Assembly: GCA_023451825.1 (NCBI GenBank)
Contig: JAEXYA010000059.1
Location: 1-64,000 of the forward strand
Source of the DNA: Pseudomonadota bacterium
Lineage (GTDB): Bacteria > Pseudomonadota > Alphaproteobacteria > Rhizobiales > Xanthobacteraceae
Direction: 5' to 3'
DNA length: 64,000 bases
In this document: positions 37,492 to 47,351 of the stretch, in pieces
How positions within the stretch are numbered: the first letter of the stretch is position 1
Layout: every line of letters starts with the position of its first letter
Position numbers and translations under genes: made by a program
The notes under the pieces: generated by a model
Databases searched by the model: none
What the model was told of the DNA's origin: nothing
What the model saw: only the letters and a program-made list of their open reading frames with translations

Positions 37492-38769
37492 TTGCGTAAA
37501 TCCTGCGAATGGCTGGCGATCATAGCTATTGCCGTAAAGCTTATCAGCCCGGCCACGGCTGCCAGCAATCTGCTCACGGAAGTGCCTGATCTCACGGGTT
37601 TTTCGCAGGCCGGCCTCGACCGCGTCACCGAAATGCTCGACCGCGAAGTCGGCCAGGGCCATCTCGCCGGCGCCATCATGCTGATCCAGCGCCACGGCAA
37701 ACCCGTTTATTACCAAGGCTTTGGTACCCGCGACCCCGCCACCATGGCGCCGATGACGCGGGACACGATCTTCCGGCTTTATTCGATGACCAAGCCCGTC
37801 ACCTCGGCCGCCGCCATGGTCTTGGTGGAGCAGGGCAAATTGAAGCTCGACGATCCCGTGTCGAGATACATTCCGGCCTATGCGAGCCCGCAGGTCGCGA
37901 CCGAGAAGACCGATGCCAAGGGCCAGAAATATCTCGACTTTTCGCCAGCGTTGAAGCCGATCACCGTGCGCGATCTGATGCGGCAATCCTCCGGAATCAG
38001 TTCGGCCTTCACCGATCTCGGCTTGATCACACAGCTTTATCTGAAAGCCGGATTGTTCGACGGTGATTTCGACAATCGCGATTTCGCCGACCGCCTGGCC
38101 AGGCTGCCGCTTGCTTACCAGCCTGCAACCGTCTGGGATTACGGCCATTCCACCGATGTACTCGGCCGTGTCATCGAAGTCGCATCCGGCATGTCGCTCT
38201 ACGATTTCGAGAAGCAGTATCTGCTCGATCCGCTCGGCATGGCCGATACCAGCTACTACGTCCTCGATCCCGCAAAAGCTCCGCGCATCGCGCAGCCCTT
38301 GCCGAGTGATCGCATCATTGGCAACGAGACCATCAGCGATCCCACGATCAAGCGCAGATGGGAATCCGGAGGCGGGGGCCTTGTCGGCACCACGGGCGAT
38401 TATGCGCGCTTCCTGCAGATGCTGCTGAATGGCGGCGAGATCGACGGCACGCGCGTTCTCAAACCGGAAAGCGTCGCAGTGATGCGCAAGAACGAGGTCT
38501 CGCCTGCGACGGACGTGAAGCCCTGGGCCTATTACTATCCCGGCGCGGGCTTCGGTTACGGCCTCGGCTTCGGTGTCCGCACCGGACCGGGCGAAGATGG
38601 CGTGCCGGGCTTTGTCGGTGAAATGGCCTGGGGCGGCGCGGCCGGCACCTACTTCTGGACCTATCCCGACCATGACATGGTGATGATCTTCATGGTGCAG
38701 ACGCCAACCCAGCGCGGCCGTATCCAACCGATTTTGAAGACGCTGGTCTATGAAGCGATCGTCAAATAG
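37492..38769 (+). CDS. Serine hydrolase of the class C beta-lactamase/family VIII esterase type
   Basis: A 425-residue secreted or periplasmic hydrolase. Signal-like N-terminus (to about ATA-ASN, residue ~24). Catalytic motifs: SMTK (S-x-x-K, ~residue 102), the tyrosine motif YGHSTD, and WGGAAGT in place of the KTG box, a pattern seen in family VIII esterases more than in true beta-lactamases. TTG 37492 is the likely start with GAGG nine bases before. It diverges from napE and overlaps the end of the convergent LysR gene by eight bases. Substrate unknown. Confidence 0.87.
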   Translation: MRKSCEWLAIIAIAVKLISPATAASNLLTEVPDLTGFSQAGLDRVTEMLDREVGQGHLAGAIMLIQRHGKPVYYQGFGTRDPATMAPMTRDTIFRLYSMTKPVTSAAAMVLVEQGKLKLDDPVSRYIPAYASPQVATEKTDAKGQKYLDFSPALKPITVRDLMRQSSGISSAFTDLGLITQLYLKAGLFDGDFDNRDFADRLARLPLAYQPATVWDYGHSTDVLGRVIEVASGMSLYDFEKQYLLDPLGMADTSYYVLDPAKAPRIAQPLPSDRIIGNETISDPTIKRRWESGGGGLVGTTGDYARFLQMLLNGGEIDGTRVLKPESVAVMRKNEVSPATDVKPWAYYYPGAGFGYGLGFGVRTGPGEDGVPGFVGEMAWGGAAGTYFWTYPDHDMVMIFMVQTPTQRGRIQPILKTLVYEAIVK

Positions 38770-39649
38770 CCACGGCAGAGCGCGTCGTCATGCGCGCGAT
38801 CTCCATAAAAGCACGCGCTGCCGCGGTCTGATAGCGATGCGCATCCCACAGGATTGCCGCCGAACGACGGATCCATGGCGGGCCGATCGGGACCATCACG
38901 AGTTCCTTTCGGCCGGTCAGGCTGCGGTCCGCGAGAATAGTCGGCAGGCCGCCTGATCTCGCAAGCTCGATGAGAGCTTCGACGGAATCCATTTCGACCT
39001 GGATGTTGAGATTCAAGCCCGCCGGCAACGACGCATCGAGGATCCGCCGCGTGGCGTAGTTCGGGGTCAGCAGCGCAAGAGGGCGATCCGCCAGCGACGC
39101 CAGCGAGATCGACTCCTGCGGCGGCTTCCCGGATGACGTCGCTGACAACAGCACCAGACGCTCGTCGAACAGGCGGTCGGTGCCGAGATCAGGGTTTTGC
39201 GGCGGATCGAATGCGATGGCGAGATCGAGATTGCCCGCAAGGATGCGCTGTTCGAGACCCACGGCGCTGCCAACTTCCACATTGAGCCGGACGCCCGGAT
39301 ATTTCTGGCTGAAGCTGGCGATCATCCCCGGCAGGAAGGCTGTGCTGTAAGTGTTGATGATCCCGACGCGCAGAACGCCCCGCATGCCGCCTTCGAGTTC
39401 GGCAATCGCTGTCCGGGCCGCTTCGGTCTGAACCATCAGCCGCAAAGCATGTTCGCGCAACGCCCGCCCGGTCTCGGTCAGTTGCATGCCATGGGACGTC
39501 CGGTCGAACAGCACCGTTCCGAGATCCTGCTCGAGTGCGCGAATCTGCTGCGACAGGGTCGGCTGAGCCACGCCAAGCACCTCGGCCGCCTTCGCCATCC
39601 GGCTGTGAGCAGCGACTGCGAGGAAATAGGTGAGGCGGCGGGGATCCAT
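38762..39649 (-). CDS. LysR-family regulator (CynR/CatR-like)
   Basis: A 295-residue regulator with an N-terminal winged helix (MDPRRLTYFLAVAAHSRMAKAAEVLGVAQPTLSQQIRALE) and a periplasmic-binding-like effector domain. It diverges from a Bug–catB pair, the classic arrangement for a regulator that activates its neighbours in response to the pathway intermediate, here probably muconate. A TTGAA-N8-TTCAA dyad lies 20–38 bp upstream. The 3' end overlaps the convergent esterase gene by 8 bp. Confidence 0.92.
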   Translation of the reverse strand: MDPRRLTYFLAVAAHSRMAKAAEVLGVAQPTLSQQIRALEQDLGTVLFDRTSHGMQLTETGRALREHALRLMVQTEAARTAIAELEGGMRGVLRVGIINTYSTAFLPGMIASFSQKYPGVRLNVEVGSAVGLEQRILAGNLDLAIAFDPPQNPDLGTDRLFDERLVLLSATSSGKPPQESISLASLADRPLALLTPNYATRRILDASLPAGLNLNIQVEMDSVEALIELARSGGLPTILADRSLTGRKELVMVPIGPPWIRRSAAILWDAHRYQTAAARAFMEIARMTTRSAVAI

Positions 39650-39669
39650 GATCCGATTACAATCTCCTA

Positions 39670-39687
39670 TTGAATTGATAGTTTCAA
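39670..39687. promoter_or_regulatory. LysR-type dyad TTGAA-N8-TTCAA
   Basis: A dyad in the divergent LysR/Bug gap, 21 bp upstream of the LysR ATG and 105 bp upstream of the Bug ATG, in AT-rich surroundings. Suitable as the binding site of the LysR protein. Confidence 0.4.
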
Positions 39688-39791
39688 GTGGCTTGGCCTA
39701 TTACCTGTTTCATGGCAAAGAATGCCCGAAATGGCACGACGCAGCGCGGGTTGCTGCTGCCTGAACCAATTCGATGGGAGGTTTCCTGCTC

Positions 39792-40790
39792 ATGTTGTCC
39801 CGACGTCTTTTCGTCTCCGGCGCTGCTCGTGCCGCACTGATCGCCGGTCTCGCTGTCGCGGCCGCATCTCCGCTCGCCGCACAGGATTATCCGACCAAGC
39901 CGATCCAGCTGATCGTGCCATTCGCCGCTGGAGGCGCCGCCGACATCATCGGCCGCACCATCGCCGAGAAGCTCGGCCAGATTTACGGCCAGCAGGTCGT
40001 GGTGGAGAATCGCGGCGGAGCAGGGTCGAATATCGGCATCGGCGCTGCGGCCAAGGCCGCGCCCGATGGCTACACGCTGGTGCTCGGCTCGATCGCCGTG
40101 GCCGTGAATCCATGGCTTTTCAAGTCGATGCCCTATGATCCGATGAAGGATCTCACGCCGCTGACGCTGGCGCTGGAAACACCGAATGTCGTGCTGGTCG
40201 CGCCATCGTCGCCGATCAAGAACATCCGTGACCTCATCGCTTATGCGAAGGAAAAGGAGAAATCCGGCGGCGCGACCTATGGCTCGGCCGGCATTGGTTC
40301 GTCGCTGCATCTGGCGGCGGAACTGTTTCGTCAGAAGGCAAAGATCGAGCTGACCCACGTGCCGTATCGCGGCTCATCGCCGGCGCTGACCGATCTGATG
40401 TCCGGCCGCATCGACATGATGTTCGACAACGCCTCGACGGCGCTGCCGCAGGTGCAGGGCGGCAGCCTCCGCGCCATCGCCGTGACCACCAAGAACCGCA
40501 TCGCCGCGCTGCCGGATATCCCGACCATCGATGAGTCCGGCGTGGCCGGATTCGAACTCGGTAACTGGTGGGCGATCTTCGGCCCCGGCAATATGCCGCC
40601 TGCACTCGCGGACCGGATCAGCGCTGATCTGCGCAAGGTGTTGGCCGATCCGGACGTTCAGCGCCGCTTTGCCGACGTCAGCGGCCGCGTGATCGCGTCG
40701 TCACGCCAGGAACTGGCTGATCGTCTGGCGAAGGAGAACGCCGAGTGGAAGCAGATCGTGGAAGCCGCCGGCATCCGTGGCAGCCAGTGA
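39792..40790 (+). CDS. Bug-type periplasmic solute-binding protein 3
   Basis: A 332-residue TctC/Bug family protein. N-terminus MLSRRLFVSGAARAALIAGLAVAAASPLAA is a signal peptide with an RR pair, possibly Tat; the core starts QDYPTKPIQLIVPFAAGG. It is clearly less similar to the tandem Bug pair at 30.6–32.8 kb. ATG 39792 has GGAGG 11 bases upstream; ATG 39774 is an alternative. It precedes catB by 51 bp, which suggests uptake of muconate or an aromatic acid. Confidence 0.9.
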   Translation: MLSRRLFVSGAARAALIAGLAVAAASPLAAQDYPTKPIQLIVPFAAGGAADIIGRTIAEKLGQIYGQQVVVENRGGAGSNIGIGAAAKAAPDGYTLVLGSIAVAVNPWLFKSMPYDPMKDLTPLTLALETPNVVLVAPSSPIKNIRDLIAYAKEKEKSGGATYGSAGIGSSLHLAAELFRQKAKIELTHVPYRGSSPALTDLMSGRIDMMFDNASTALPQVQGGSLRAIAVTTKNRIAALPDIPTIDESGVAGFELGNWWAIFGPGNMPPALADRISADLRKVLADPDVQRRFADVSGRVIASSRQELADRLAKENAEWKQIVEAAGIRGSQ

Positions 40791-40841
40791 CACTTATCCG
40801 TCCCGCATAATCCCGACCGAGACAACAGGATCACACGAGCA

Positions 40842-41993
40842 ATGACAGCAGACGTGCAGGCGCGGATCGACGGCGTCGAAACCATCCTGGTCGATGTTCC
40901 GACCATCCGCCCGCACAAACTGTCCATGCACACGATGAACAGCCAGACGCTGATGCTCGTCGTGATCCGTTGCTCGGACGGAACGGTGGGCGTGGGTGAG
41001 GGCACCACCATCGGCGGCCTCAGCTATGGCGAGGAAAGCCCCGAAGGCATCAAGCTCACCGTCGATACCTATATCGCGCCGGCCATCATGGGGGCCGATG
41101 CCTCGCGCGTCGCAGCTGTCATGGCCGACGTGAAGAAGCGGGTTAAGGGCAACCGTTTTGCCAAATGCGCCGTCGAGACGGCGCTGCTGGACGCGCTCGG
41201 CAAGCGGCTCGGGCTTCCCGTCTCCGAACTACTCGGCGGACGGCAGCATGCGACGCTGCCGGTCGCCTGGACGCTGGCCAGCGGCGACACCTCGCGCGAT
41301 ATCGCCGAAGCCGAGCAGATGCTCGAGGCACGCCGGCACAATATCTTCAAGCTCAAGATCGGCCTACGGCCCGTGAATGACGACGTGGCACATGTGGCAG
41401 CGATCAAGCGTGCGCTCGGCGATCGCGCCAGCGTGCGCGTGGACGTCAACCAGGCCTGGAGCGAGACTGACGCGCGGCGCGGAATCCCGGCCCTGGAAGC
41501 CGCCGGCGTCGATCTGATCGAGCAGCCGCTGTCGCGCGACGATCGCGGGGCGCAGGCGCGGCTCAGCGGCCGCTTCGGCGTGGCCATCATGGCTGACGAA
41601 GCGCTGCATGGCGTGAGGGATGCGTTCGACATTGCATCGCGCGGCGCGGCCGACGTGTTCGCACTCAAGATCAACCAGGCGGGCGGATTGTTCGATGCCG
41701 CAAAAATGGCGGCGGTGGGCGAGGCGGCTGGGATCGGGATGTATGGCGGCACCATGCTCGAAGGCGGCGTCGGCACAGCCGCATCGGCGCAGGTGTTCTC
41801 GACGCTGCCCAAGCTCGCATGGGGCACCGAACTGTTCGGCCCATTGCTGCTGACTGAGGAAATCCTGGCAACGCCGCTGCAGTATCGTGACTTCGGCCTC
41901 GAAATCCCCACCGGTCCGGGCATCGGTGTCGAACTCGATATGGACCGCGTTTCGTTCTTCAAACACGACGGTTTCACGCCGAAGGCTCGCTAG
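40842..41993 (+). CDS. catB: Muconate cycloisomerase
   Basis: A 383-residue enolase-superfamily enzyme that lactonises cis,cis-muconate in the catechol branch of the beta-ketoadipate pathway. The opening TIRPHKLSMHTM, the TTIGGLSYGEESPEGIK loop and GTMLEGGVGTAASAQVF are those of CatB. Catalytic residues: K-x-K in FKLKIG (K170, K172), metal ligands in RVDVNQAW, IEQPLSR and MADEAL, and the second Lys in FALKINQAGG. catA and catC are not nearby. The stop overlaps the convergent second LysR gene. Confidence 0.9.
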   Translation: MTADVQARIDGVETILVDVPTIRPHKLSMHTMNSQTLMLVVIRCSDGTVGVGEGTTIGGLSYGEESPEGIKLTVDTYIAPAIMGADASRVAAVMADVKKRVKGNRFAKCAVETALLDALGKRLGLPVSELLGGRQHATLPVAWTLASGDTSRDIAEAEQMLEARRHNIFKLKIGLRPVNDDVAHVAAIKRALGDRASVRVDVNQAWSETDARRGIPALEAAGVDLIEQPLSRDDRGAQARLSGRFGVAIMADEALHGVRDAFDIASRGAADVFALKINQAGGLFDAAKMAAVGEAAGIGMYGGTMLEGGVGTAASAQVFSTLPKLAWGTELFGPLLLTEEILATPLQYRDFGLEIPTGPGIGVELDMDRVSFFKHDGFTPKAR

Positions 41994-42898
41994 TCGAAAA
42001 GCCCCTCATCCCAGTACGGTTTTGGGCCGAAGCGCGCGACAAGCCAATCGACGAAGACACGCACCTTCGGCGCAAGTTCGCGCGAACTGGGATATAGAGC
42101 CCAGAGGGTCTGCGTCGATACCAGCCGGTGATCGGCCAGGACCGGGACAAGCTTCCCGGATCTCAATTCATCAGCGGCACACCAGGTCGCCATCAAGGCA
42201 ATGCCCAAGCCTGCGCTGGCCGCATCCCGAACGGCTTCACCATCGTTGATGCGCAGAGTGGGCGTCACGCGCTTTGCGATGGGTTCCCCGCGCGCGTCCG
42301 TAAATGTCCAGACGTCGAGAGTGCCAACGACCAGACAGGCATGGGCATCAAGATCGTCAGGATGTTCAGGGCGACCATTGCGCGCGAGATAGTCCGGGGA
42401 GGCCACGACAACACGCTGATCAGGGGCGAGGCGACGTGCCACGAACGATGAGTCACTAAGCTCGGCATATCGAACGGCAACATCGAATGCCCCTTCGACA
42501 AGATCGACAACGCTGTCGGAGATGCGCATGTCGAGCTTGAGGTCCGGATATCGTGCCGTGAATTCCGGCAAGCCTGGCACGATGTGCATGCGCGCGAATG
42601 AGGAGGGGGCGGCGACCCGCAGCGTCCCGCATGGTGACGCCTGCTCGCGCCCCAGAGCTGCGCGCGCTGACGCTGCCGCGTCCAAGACGTTCTCTGCATG
42701 AGGCAGGAACGCCCGGCCATCCTCCGTCAGCGTCGCCTGCCGGGTCGTACGATGCAACAGGCGTGCGCCAAGGCGCTTCTCGAAAGCTGACAGTCTCGCG
42801 CTCGCCGTGGCTGGCGTGATGTTGAGATCGCGTGCGGCGGCGCTGATGCTGCCTAACCGGGCAATGCGCACGAAGAGATTGAGATCGTCGAGATCCAT
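41990..42898 (-). CDS. LysR-family regulator
   Basis: A 302-residue LysR protein of the large DsdA/CrgA-like group. Winged helix MDLDDLNLFVRIARLGSISAAARDLNITPATASARLSAFEKRLGARLL (shown here split by function: dimer helix follows), then an effector domain. It diverges from the oxidoreductase gene at 43055 and probably controls it; the gap has a TTCAA-N7-TTGAA dyad. Its 3' end overlaps catB by four bases. Confidence 0.9.
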   Translation of the reverse strand: MDLDDLNLFVRIARLGSISAAARDLNITPATASARLSAFEKRLGARLLHRTTRQATLTEDGRAFLPHAENVLDAAASARAALGREQASPCGTLRVAAPSSFARMHIVPGLPEFTARYPDLKLDMRISDSVVDLVEGAFDVAVRYAELSDSSFVARRLAPDQRVVVASPDYLARNGRPEHPDDLDAHACLVVGTLDVWTFTDARGEPIAKRVTPTLRINDGEAVRDAASAGLGIALMATWCAADELRSGKLVPVLADHRLVSTQTLWALYPSSRELAPKVRVFVDWLVARFGPKPYWDEGLFD

Positions 42899-42961
42899 TT
42901 TTGTCCGCTGAGGCCTCGGTTCGAGACCTACGCGGGGCGGAGATGCCGCGGCAGGTCGCTT

Positions 42962-42978
42962 TCAAAAATCCATTGAAG
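42962..42978. promoter_or_regulatory. LysR-type dyad TTCAA-N7-TTGAA
   Basis: An AT-rich dyad in the divergent gap between the second LysR gene and the oxidoreductase, 64 bp upstream of the LysR ATG and 77 bp upstream of the oxidoreductase ATG. Confidence 0.35.
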
Positions 42979-43054
42979 AAGATTCCGTTTTCGACCATGT
43001 ACCACTTCCAATCTTTGCAAGCCAGATGGACTCCAGCAAATAAGGAGTTTTGAG

Positions 43055-44059
43055 ATGGGCGGCAAAATGAAAGCTGCAGTTCTCGGCCGGTTCGGAGACA
43101 GCGGCGCATTCGACCTGCGGGAAGTTCCGGTCCCAGCAGTCGGTCCTCGCGAGGTCCGCGTACGGGTCCATGCGACGGCCATCAATCCGCTCGACTACCA
43201 GATCCGTCGCGGCGATTACGCGGACTATGTCCCGCTTCCCGCGATTATCGGGCACGACATCTCTGGCGTCGTCGAAGACGTCGGGTCTCACGTCACGGAG
43301 TTCGCCGTTGGCAACGAGGTCTATTACACGCCCAAGATCTTCGGCGCTGCCGGCTCTTATGCGGAGCAGCACGTCGCGGATGTATCCCTGGTGGCGCGGA
43401 AGCCAAAGAACATCACCCATCTGGAAGCAGCGAGTTTGACGCTCGTAGGCGGCACGGTCTGGGAGGCCTTTGTCACGCGGGCTCAGCTTGGCGTCGGCGA
43501 GACGGCTTTGATCCATGGCGGCGCGGGCGGCGTCGGAAGCATCGCGATCCAGGTTGCGAAGGCGATGGGGGCGAGGGTGATCACGACAGCGCGCCCCCAT
43601 AACGACGACTTCGTACGTGGTTTGGGGGCAGATGACGTGGTCCACTATGGCTCAGAAGACTATGTGGACGCCGTCTCGAAGCTAACGCAAGGACGTGGGG
43701 TGGACGTCGTGCTCGATACGATCGGCGGTGACGCTCTGACGCGAAGCCCGCTGGTCCTTGCTGACCTCGGACGTGTCGTCAGCATCGTGGATATCAAGCA
43801 ACCGCAAAACCTTATCGAAGCCTGGGGCAAGAACGCTGCCTACCACTTTGTCTTCACACGCCAGAACCGAGGCAAGCTTGATGCTCTCACCAATCTTGTT
43901 GAACGTAGCCTCGTAAAGCCCGTGGTCGGAGCGGTGCTGCCACTGGCGCGCATCGGCGAGGCGCATGACTTGTTGGAGAACGGAAGCTCTAGCGGATTGC
44001 GCGGCAAGGTGGCGATCGACATCGTCGGTGAAACAGTCTCGCTTCCTTGGCAACGCTAA
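43055..44059 (+). CDS. Zinc-free medium-chain dehydrogenase, quinone oxidoreductase-like
   Basis: A 334-residue MDR-family enzyme. The GroES-like N-terminal domain has [14 protein letters not shown] and [14 protein letters not shown]; the Rossmann domain has [21 protein letters not shown]. The zinc-ligand cysteines of alcohol dehydrogenases are absent, as in NADPH:quinone oxidoreductases. TAAGGAG precedes ATG 43055. Divergent from a LysR gene, a frequent pattern for stress-inducible quinone or enal reductases. Substrate unknown. Confidence 0.9.
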   Translation: MGGKMKAAVLGRFGDSGAFDLREVPVPAVGPREVRVRVHATAINPLDYQIRRGDYADYVPLPAIIGHDISGVVEDVGSHVTEFAVGNEVYYTPKIFGAAGSYAEQHVADVSLVARKPKNITHLEAASLTLVGGTVWEAFVTRAQLGVGETALIHGGAGGVGSIAIQVAKAMGARVITTARPHNDDFVRGLGADDVVHYGSEDYVDAVSKLTQGRGVDVVLDTIGGDALTRSPLVLADLGRVVSIVDIKQPQNLIEAWGKNAAYHFVFTRQNRGKLDALTNLVERSLVKPVVGAVLPLARIGEAHDLLENGSSSGLRGKVAIDIVGETVSLPWQR

Positions 44060-44378
44060 AATCTATCAGGTGGGTGCCCATCTGGTAGCGCTCATGCTCT
44101 GGAGCGGGCAGCCGGAACCGCTGATCCTGTCGATCAACGGACGCGCCAACAAAAGACAAGCGCGAACGAACCCCGGACCCGTTGCCCGCACGCCCATCTC
44201 CATTATTCGCATAAGGTATATTATGGAATGTTCTGTGGATATCGTTGCGGCTACATCAGCTTGTCAGATACTCCATAGAACCATTTGTAATTGCTTATGA
44301 ACCTCCCATGACGCGCGATCGCTGGATATCCTAGTCGATCGCGTATGCTCAGCCTGCGAGCCCACATTACGAGCGTTC
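44060..44378. other. AT-richer gap before the apionate-type cluster
   Basis: No gene is supported. The stretch 44200–44300 is visibly richer in A/T than its surroundings. CGCGATCG (44315–44322) and CGATCGCG (44337–44344) form a perfect dyad just past the dctM stop, without a U-tract. Confidence 0.5.
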
Positions 44379-45665
44379 TCACGGCATCCCGAGCACCAGT
44401 TTAGGCAGCGCGGTGCTAAGCGCCGGAATGTAGGTCACCAGCACCAGGACGGCCAGCGCGACCAGGAATGGCGGCCACACGCCTCGCGCCAGCTGGTCGA
44501 GCTTCAGTCCGGACATGCCCGATGTGACGAACAGCACGGCGCCCACCGGCGGCGTGATCAGGCCCAGCACCAGATTGAAGCAGACCACGACCCCGAGATG
44601 CAGCGGATCGATCCCGAGCTGTAGCGCGATCGGCGCCAGCACCGGCGTCACGATGGTGATGGCCGGCGCCGTTTCGAGCGGAATGCCGATCAGGATCAGG
44701 ACAAGGTTGATGAGCAGCAGCACCACCCATGGCGAGGTACTGATCGCCGTCAGCCCCTCGATGACGAATTTCGGGATCTGCTCGGCGGCGATCACCCAGG
44801 CGAACGGCTCCGATAGTCCGAGCAGCAGCATGACCATCGCGGCCTCCAGCCCGGTCGCCAGCAAGAGCCTTGGAACGGCACTGAGTTTAAGCTGCTTCTT
44901 GACGAACATGCCCGCCAGGAACGCATAAAGCACCACCACGCCAGCAGCTTCGGTCGGCGTGAACACGCCGCCGAGAATGCCGCCCATGATGATGACGGGC
45001 ATCAGCAGCGCCGGCAGCGCCTCCCAGCCGCCAACGAGAACCTCGCGCAGCGACGCCCGCGCCTCGCGCGGATAGCCGCGCGATTTCGCAACGAAATACA
45101 TGTAGATCATCAGACCTGCGCCGAGCATCAGGCCAGGCACGGCCCCGGCCAGGAACAGCGCGCTGATGGAGACATTGGCCATCACGGCATACATGATGAA
45201 CGGGATGCTGGGCGGAATGATCGGCCCCATGCACGACGCCGTCGCGGTGACGCCCGCTGCGACTTCCGACTGGTAACCGGCCTCCTTCATCGCCGGAATC
45301 ATGACCATGCCGATAGCCACCGCAGTCGCCACAGCGCTGCCGGCGATGGCCGCGAAAACCGCGCTGGCCAGGATCGTCGCGAGACCGAGGCCGCCCCAGA
45401 CATGGCCGAGCAGGCGGCGCGTGAAGCCGACCAGATCCTTGGTCAGACCGCCCTCGCTCATCAGGTTACCGGCCAGGATGAACAGCGGAATGGCCAGCAG
45501 CGGATATGACGTCATGCCGCCAAAGGTGCTCTGGACCAGCATTGTGGGCGACAGATCGCCGATCAGGAACACATAGGCCATGGCCGCACCGCCAAGCCCG
45601 ATGGAGATCGGCACGCCGATTGCCAGCAGCGCCACGAAGGCAAATCCGAATCCGGTAAGCGCCAT
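44379..45665 (-). CDS. dctM: TRAP transporter large membrane subunit DctM
   Basis: A 428-residue membrane protein with about 12 hydrophobic segments, the sodium-driven transport subunit of a TRAP system. Typical stretches are SYPLLAIPLFILAGNLM, GSAVATAVAIG and PPSIPFIMYA. It starts one base after the dctQ stop and is the last gene of the minus-strand unit apnO–dctP–dctQ–dctM. Substrate inferred from context: an acid sugar such as D-apionate. Confidence 0.95.
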   Translation of the reverse strand: MALTGFGFAFVALLAIGVPISIGLGGAAMAYVFLIGDLSPTMLVQSTFGGMTSYPLLAIPLFILAGNLMSEGGLTKDLVGFTRRLLGHVWGGLGLATILASAVFAAIAGSAVATAVAIGMVMIPAMKEAGYQSEVAAGVTATASCMGPIIPPSIPFIMYAVMANVSISALFLAGAVPGLMLGAGLMIYMYFVAKSRGYPREARASLREVLVGGWEALPALLMPVIIMGGILGGVFTPTEAAGVVVLYAFLAGMFVKKQLKLSAVPRLLLATGLEAAMVMLLLGLSEPFAWVIAAEQIPKFVIEGLTAISTSPWVVLLLINLVLILIGIPLETAPAITIVTPVLAPIALQLGIDPLHLGVVVCFNLVLGLITPPVGAVLFVTSGMSGLKLDQLARGVWPPFLVALAVLVLVTYIPALSTALPKLVLGMP

Positions 45666-45666
45666 G

Positions 45667-46170
45667 TCACACGCCTCCGACCGCTGCCTGGACCTGCCGG
45701 CGGCCGGCGCGAAGTTCGGCGAGCTGCGCCAGGGTAACGACGGTCATTATGGCGAAGCCCAGCGGCATCGACGCATAGGGAATGCTCATGGAGATGCCCA
45801 TGGTCGACGATGTCTGCATCCAGTTCGCCGCCATCTGCAAGGCACTGTACCAGGTCATGATCGCGCAGAAGACAATCACGATGCCGAACACGATGCCCTG
45901 CAGAATCTCCGCCTGCACGTCCGTCAGTTTGTCCATCACGGTGGTGATGCCGACCTGATAGCCCTTCCGCAAGCCTGCCGCAGCACCCATCATCGATGCG
46001 CAGACCAGGCAGTACTGGCAGAATTCGCTCGACCAGACCGCCATACTGTCGAAAATGTAGCGGCTGAAAACCTCCCACGGCACGATGATGGCGATCGCAC
46101 CGAGCGAGCAGATGGTCAGCCACTCCGCGAGGCGCACCAATGCGTCGCTCAATCTGGTAATTATGCTCAT
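45667..46170 (-). CDS. dctQ: TRAP transporter small membrane subunit DctQ
   Basis: A 167-residue four-helix membrane protein (segments at ~18–35, ~48–65, ~88–110 and ~130–152), with the family's VFSRYIFD and WSSEFCQY marks. It joins the binding protein and DctM. It directly precedes dctM and lies 93 bp after dctP. Confidence 0.93.
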   Translation of the reverse strand: MSIITRLSDALVRLAEWLTICSLGAIAIIVPWEVFSRYIFDSMAVWSSEFCQYCLVCASMMGAAAGLRKGYQVGITTVMDKLTDVQAEILQGIVFGIVIVFCAIMTWYSALQMAANWMQTSSTMGISMSIPYASMPLGFAIMTVVTLAQLAELRAGRRQVQAAVGGV

Positions 46171-46263
46171 TAAGACCGTCCGGACAATTTATATACGAGG
46201 CGCTCCACTGCCCGGCTCCATGGCCGGACAGCAGAGCCGTGACAACGCGGCCTCGCTGCGCGG

Positions 46264-47244
46264 CTATCGCGTATCGCGGATCGCCTCGATCTTCTCCTTG
46301 CCGAACTGCTTGTCGAACTGCGCCATGGCTGGCGCCATCGCCTTGCGCCACGCTTCCTGATCCACATCGGCGACGATCGTGAATCCTTTGCTCTGCATAT
46401 CCTTGATGCGGCCGGCCTCCTGGTCGCGGTTGAGCTGGCGCTGGAACTGCGCGATTTCCTGCGCCGTCGCGAGGATGACGGCCTGGTCCGCTTTCGGAAT
46501 ACGCTGCCATTTCTGCAGGCTCATGATGAGCGGCGCGGGCGAATAGACGTGATTGGTCAGTGTCAGATACTTCTGCACTTCATAGATCTTGGAGGCATGG
46601 ATCACGGCCACCGGATTTTCCTGGGCGTCGATGACCTTCTGCTGAAGCGCCGAATACACCTCGCCCCAAGCCATCGGCGTCGGATTGAGCCCGGCATCCT
46701 TGAAAGCTGTCATGTGCACCTTGTTCTCCATCGTCCGGAGCTTGATGCCCTTGACGTCGTCAGGCGTCTTCGCTGGGCCCCGGTTGTTGGTCAGGTTGCG
46801 AAACCCGTTCTCCCAGAAGGCGAGGCCTTTCATGCCGTGTTTTTCGAGGTCGGTCAGCAGGCTCTGGCCGAACGCGCCGTCCAGCACCTTGTCGACATGC
46901 GCGGTGTCCCGGAACAGGAACGGAATGTCGAGAATGCCCATCGATGGACTGAAGTTGCCGACGGGGCCGGTGGAGCCGACATAGACGTCGATGGTGCCTT
47001 GCTGCAGCGCCTCGATCATCTCGCGCTCGCCCTTGGCGAGCTGGCTGTCGGTGAAGACCGTCGCCGTGATGCGGCCGTTGGTCCGTTCCTTCACGAGGTC
47101 AGCGAATTTTTGCGCGCCGACGCCGTAAGGGTGGGTGGCTGATTGCGTTGTCGAGATCTTGTATTTGGCGGTGAATTCCTGGGCCGACGCGGATGCGCTT
47201 ACAACCGCCGCGCAGAGCACCGCCACTGACATCAGTGCCTTCAT
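46264..47244 (-). CDS. dctP: TRAP solute-binding protein DctP
   Basis: A 326-residue periplasmic binding protein. Signal peptide to about ASA-QEF (residue ~22). The family's carboxylate-binding Arg lies in IKLRTMENKVH, followed by WGEVYSALQQKVIDAQENPVAVIHASKIYEVQKY split across the hinge. GGGGAGG precedes ATG 47244. Placed 107 bp after apnO, it likely captures the substrate of ApnO, i.e. an acid sugar; this is context inference. Confidence 0.94.
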   Translation of the reverse strand: MKALMSVAVLCAAVVSASASAQEFTAKYKISTTQSATHPYGVGAQKFADLVKERTNGRITATVFTDSQLAKGEREMIEALQQGTIDVYVGSTGPVGNFSPSMGILDIPFLFRDTAHVDKVLDGAFGQSLLTDLEKHGMKGLAFWENGFRNLTNNRGPAKTPDDVKGIKLRTMENKVHMTAFKDAGLNPTPMAWGEVYSALQQKVIDAQENPVAVIHASKIYEVQKYLTLTNHVYSPAPLIMSLQKWQRIPKADQAVILATAQEIAQFQRQLNRDQEAGRIKDMQSKGFTIVADVDQEAWRKAMAPAMAQFDKQFGKEKIEAIRDTR

Positions 47245-47351
47245 GATCAATCCTCCCCTTTGTTCGATTGCCGGCGCTTGTCGCCGGATGCTCGCTTGCA
47301 GGCTTTGCCGCCCGTCTTGAGCTTGTTGTCGAACGACCGACGCCCGATCCG

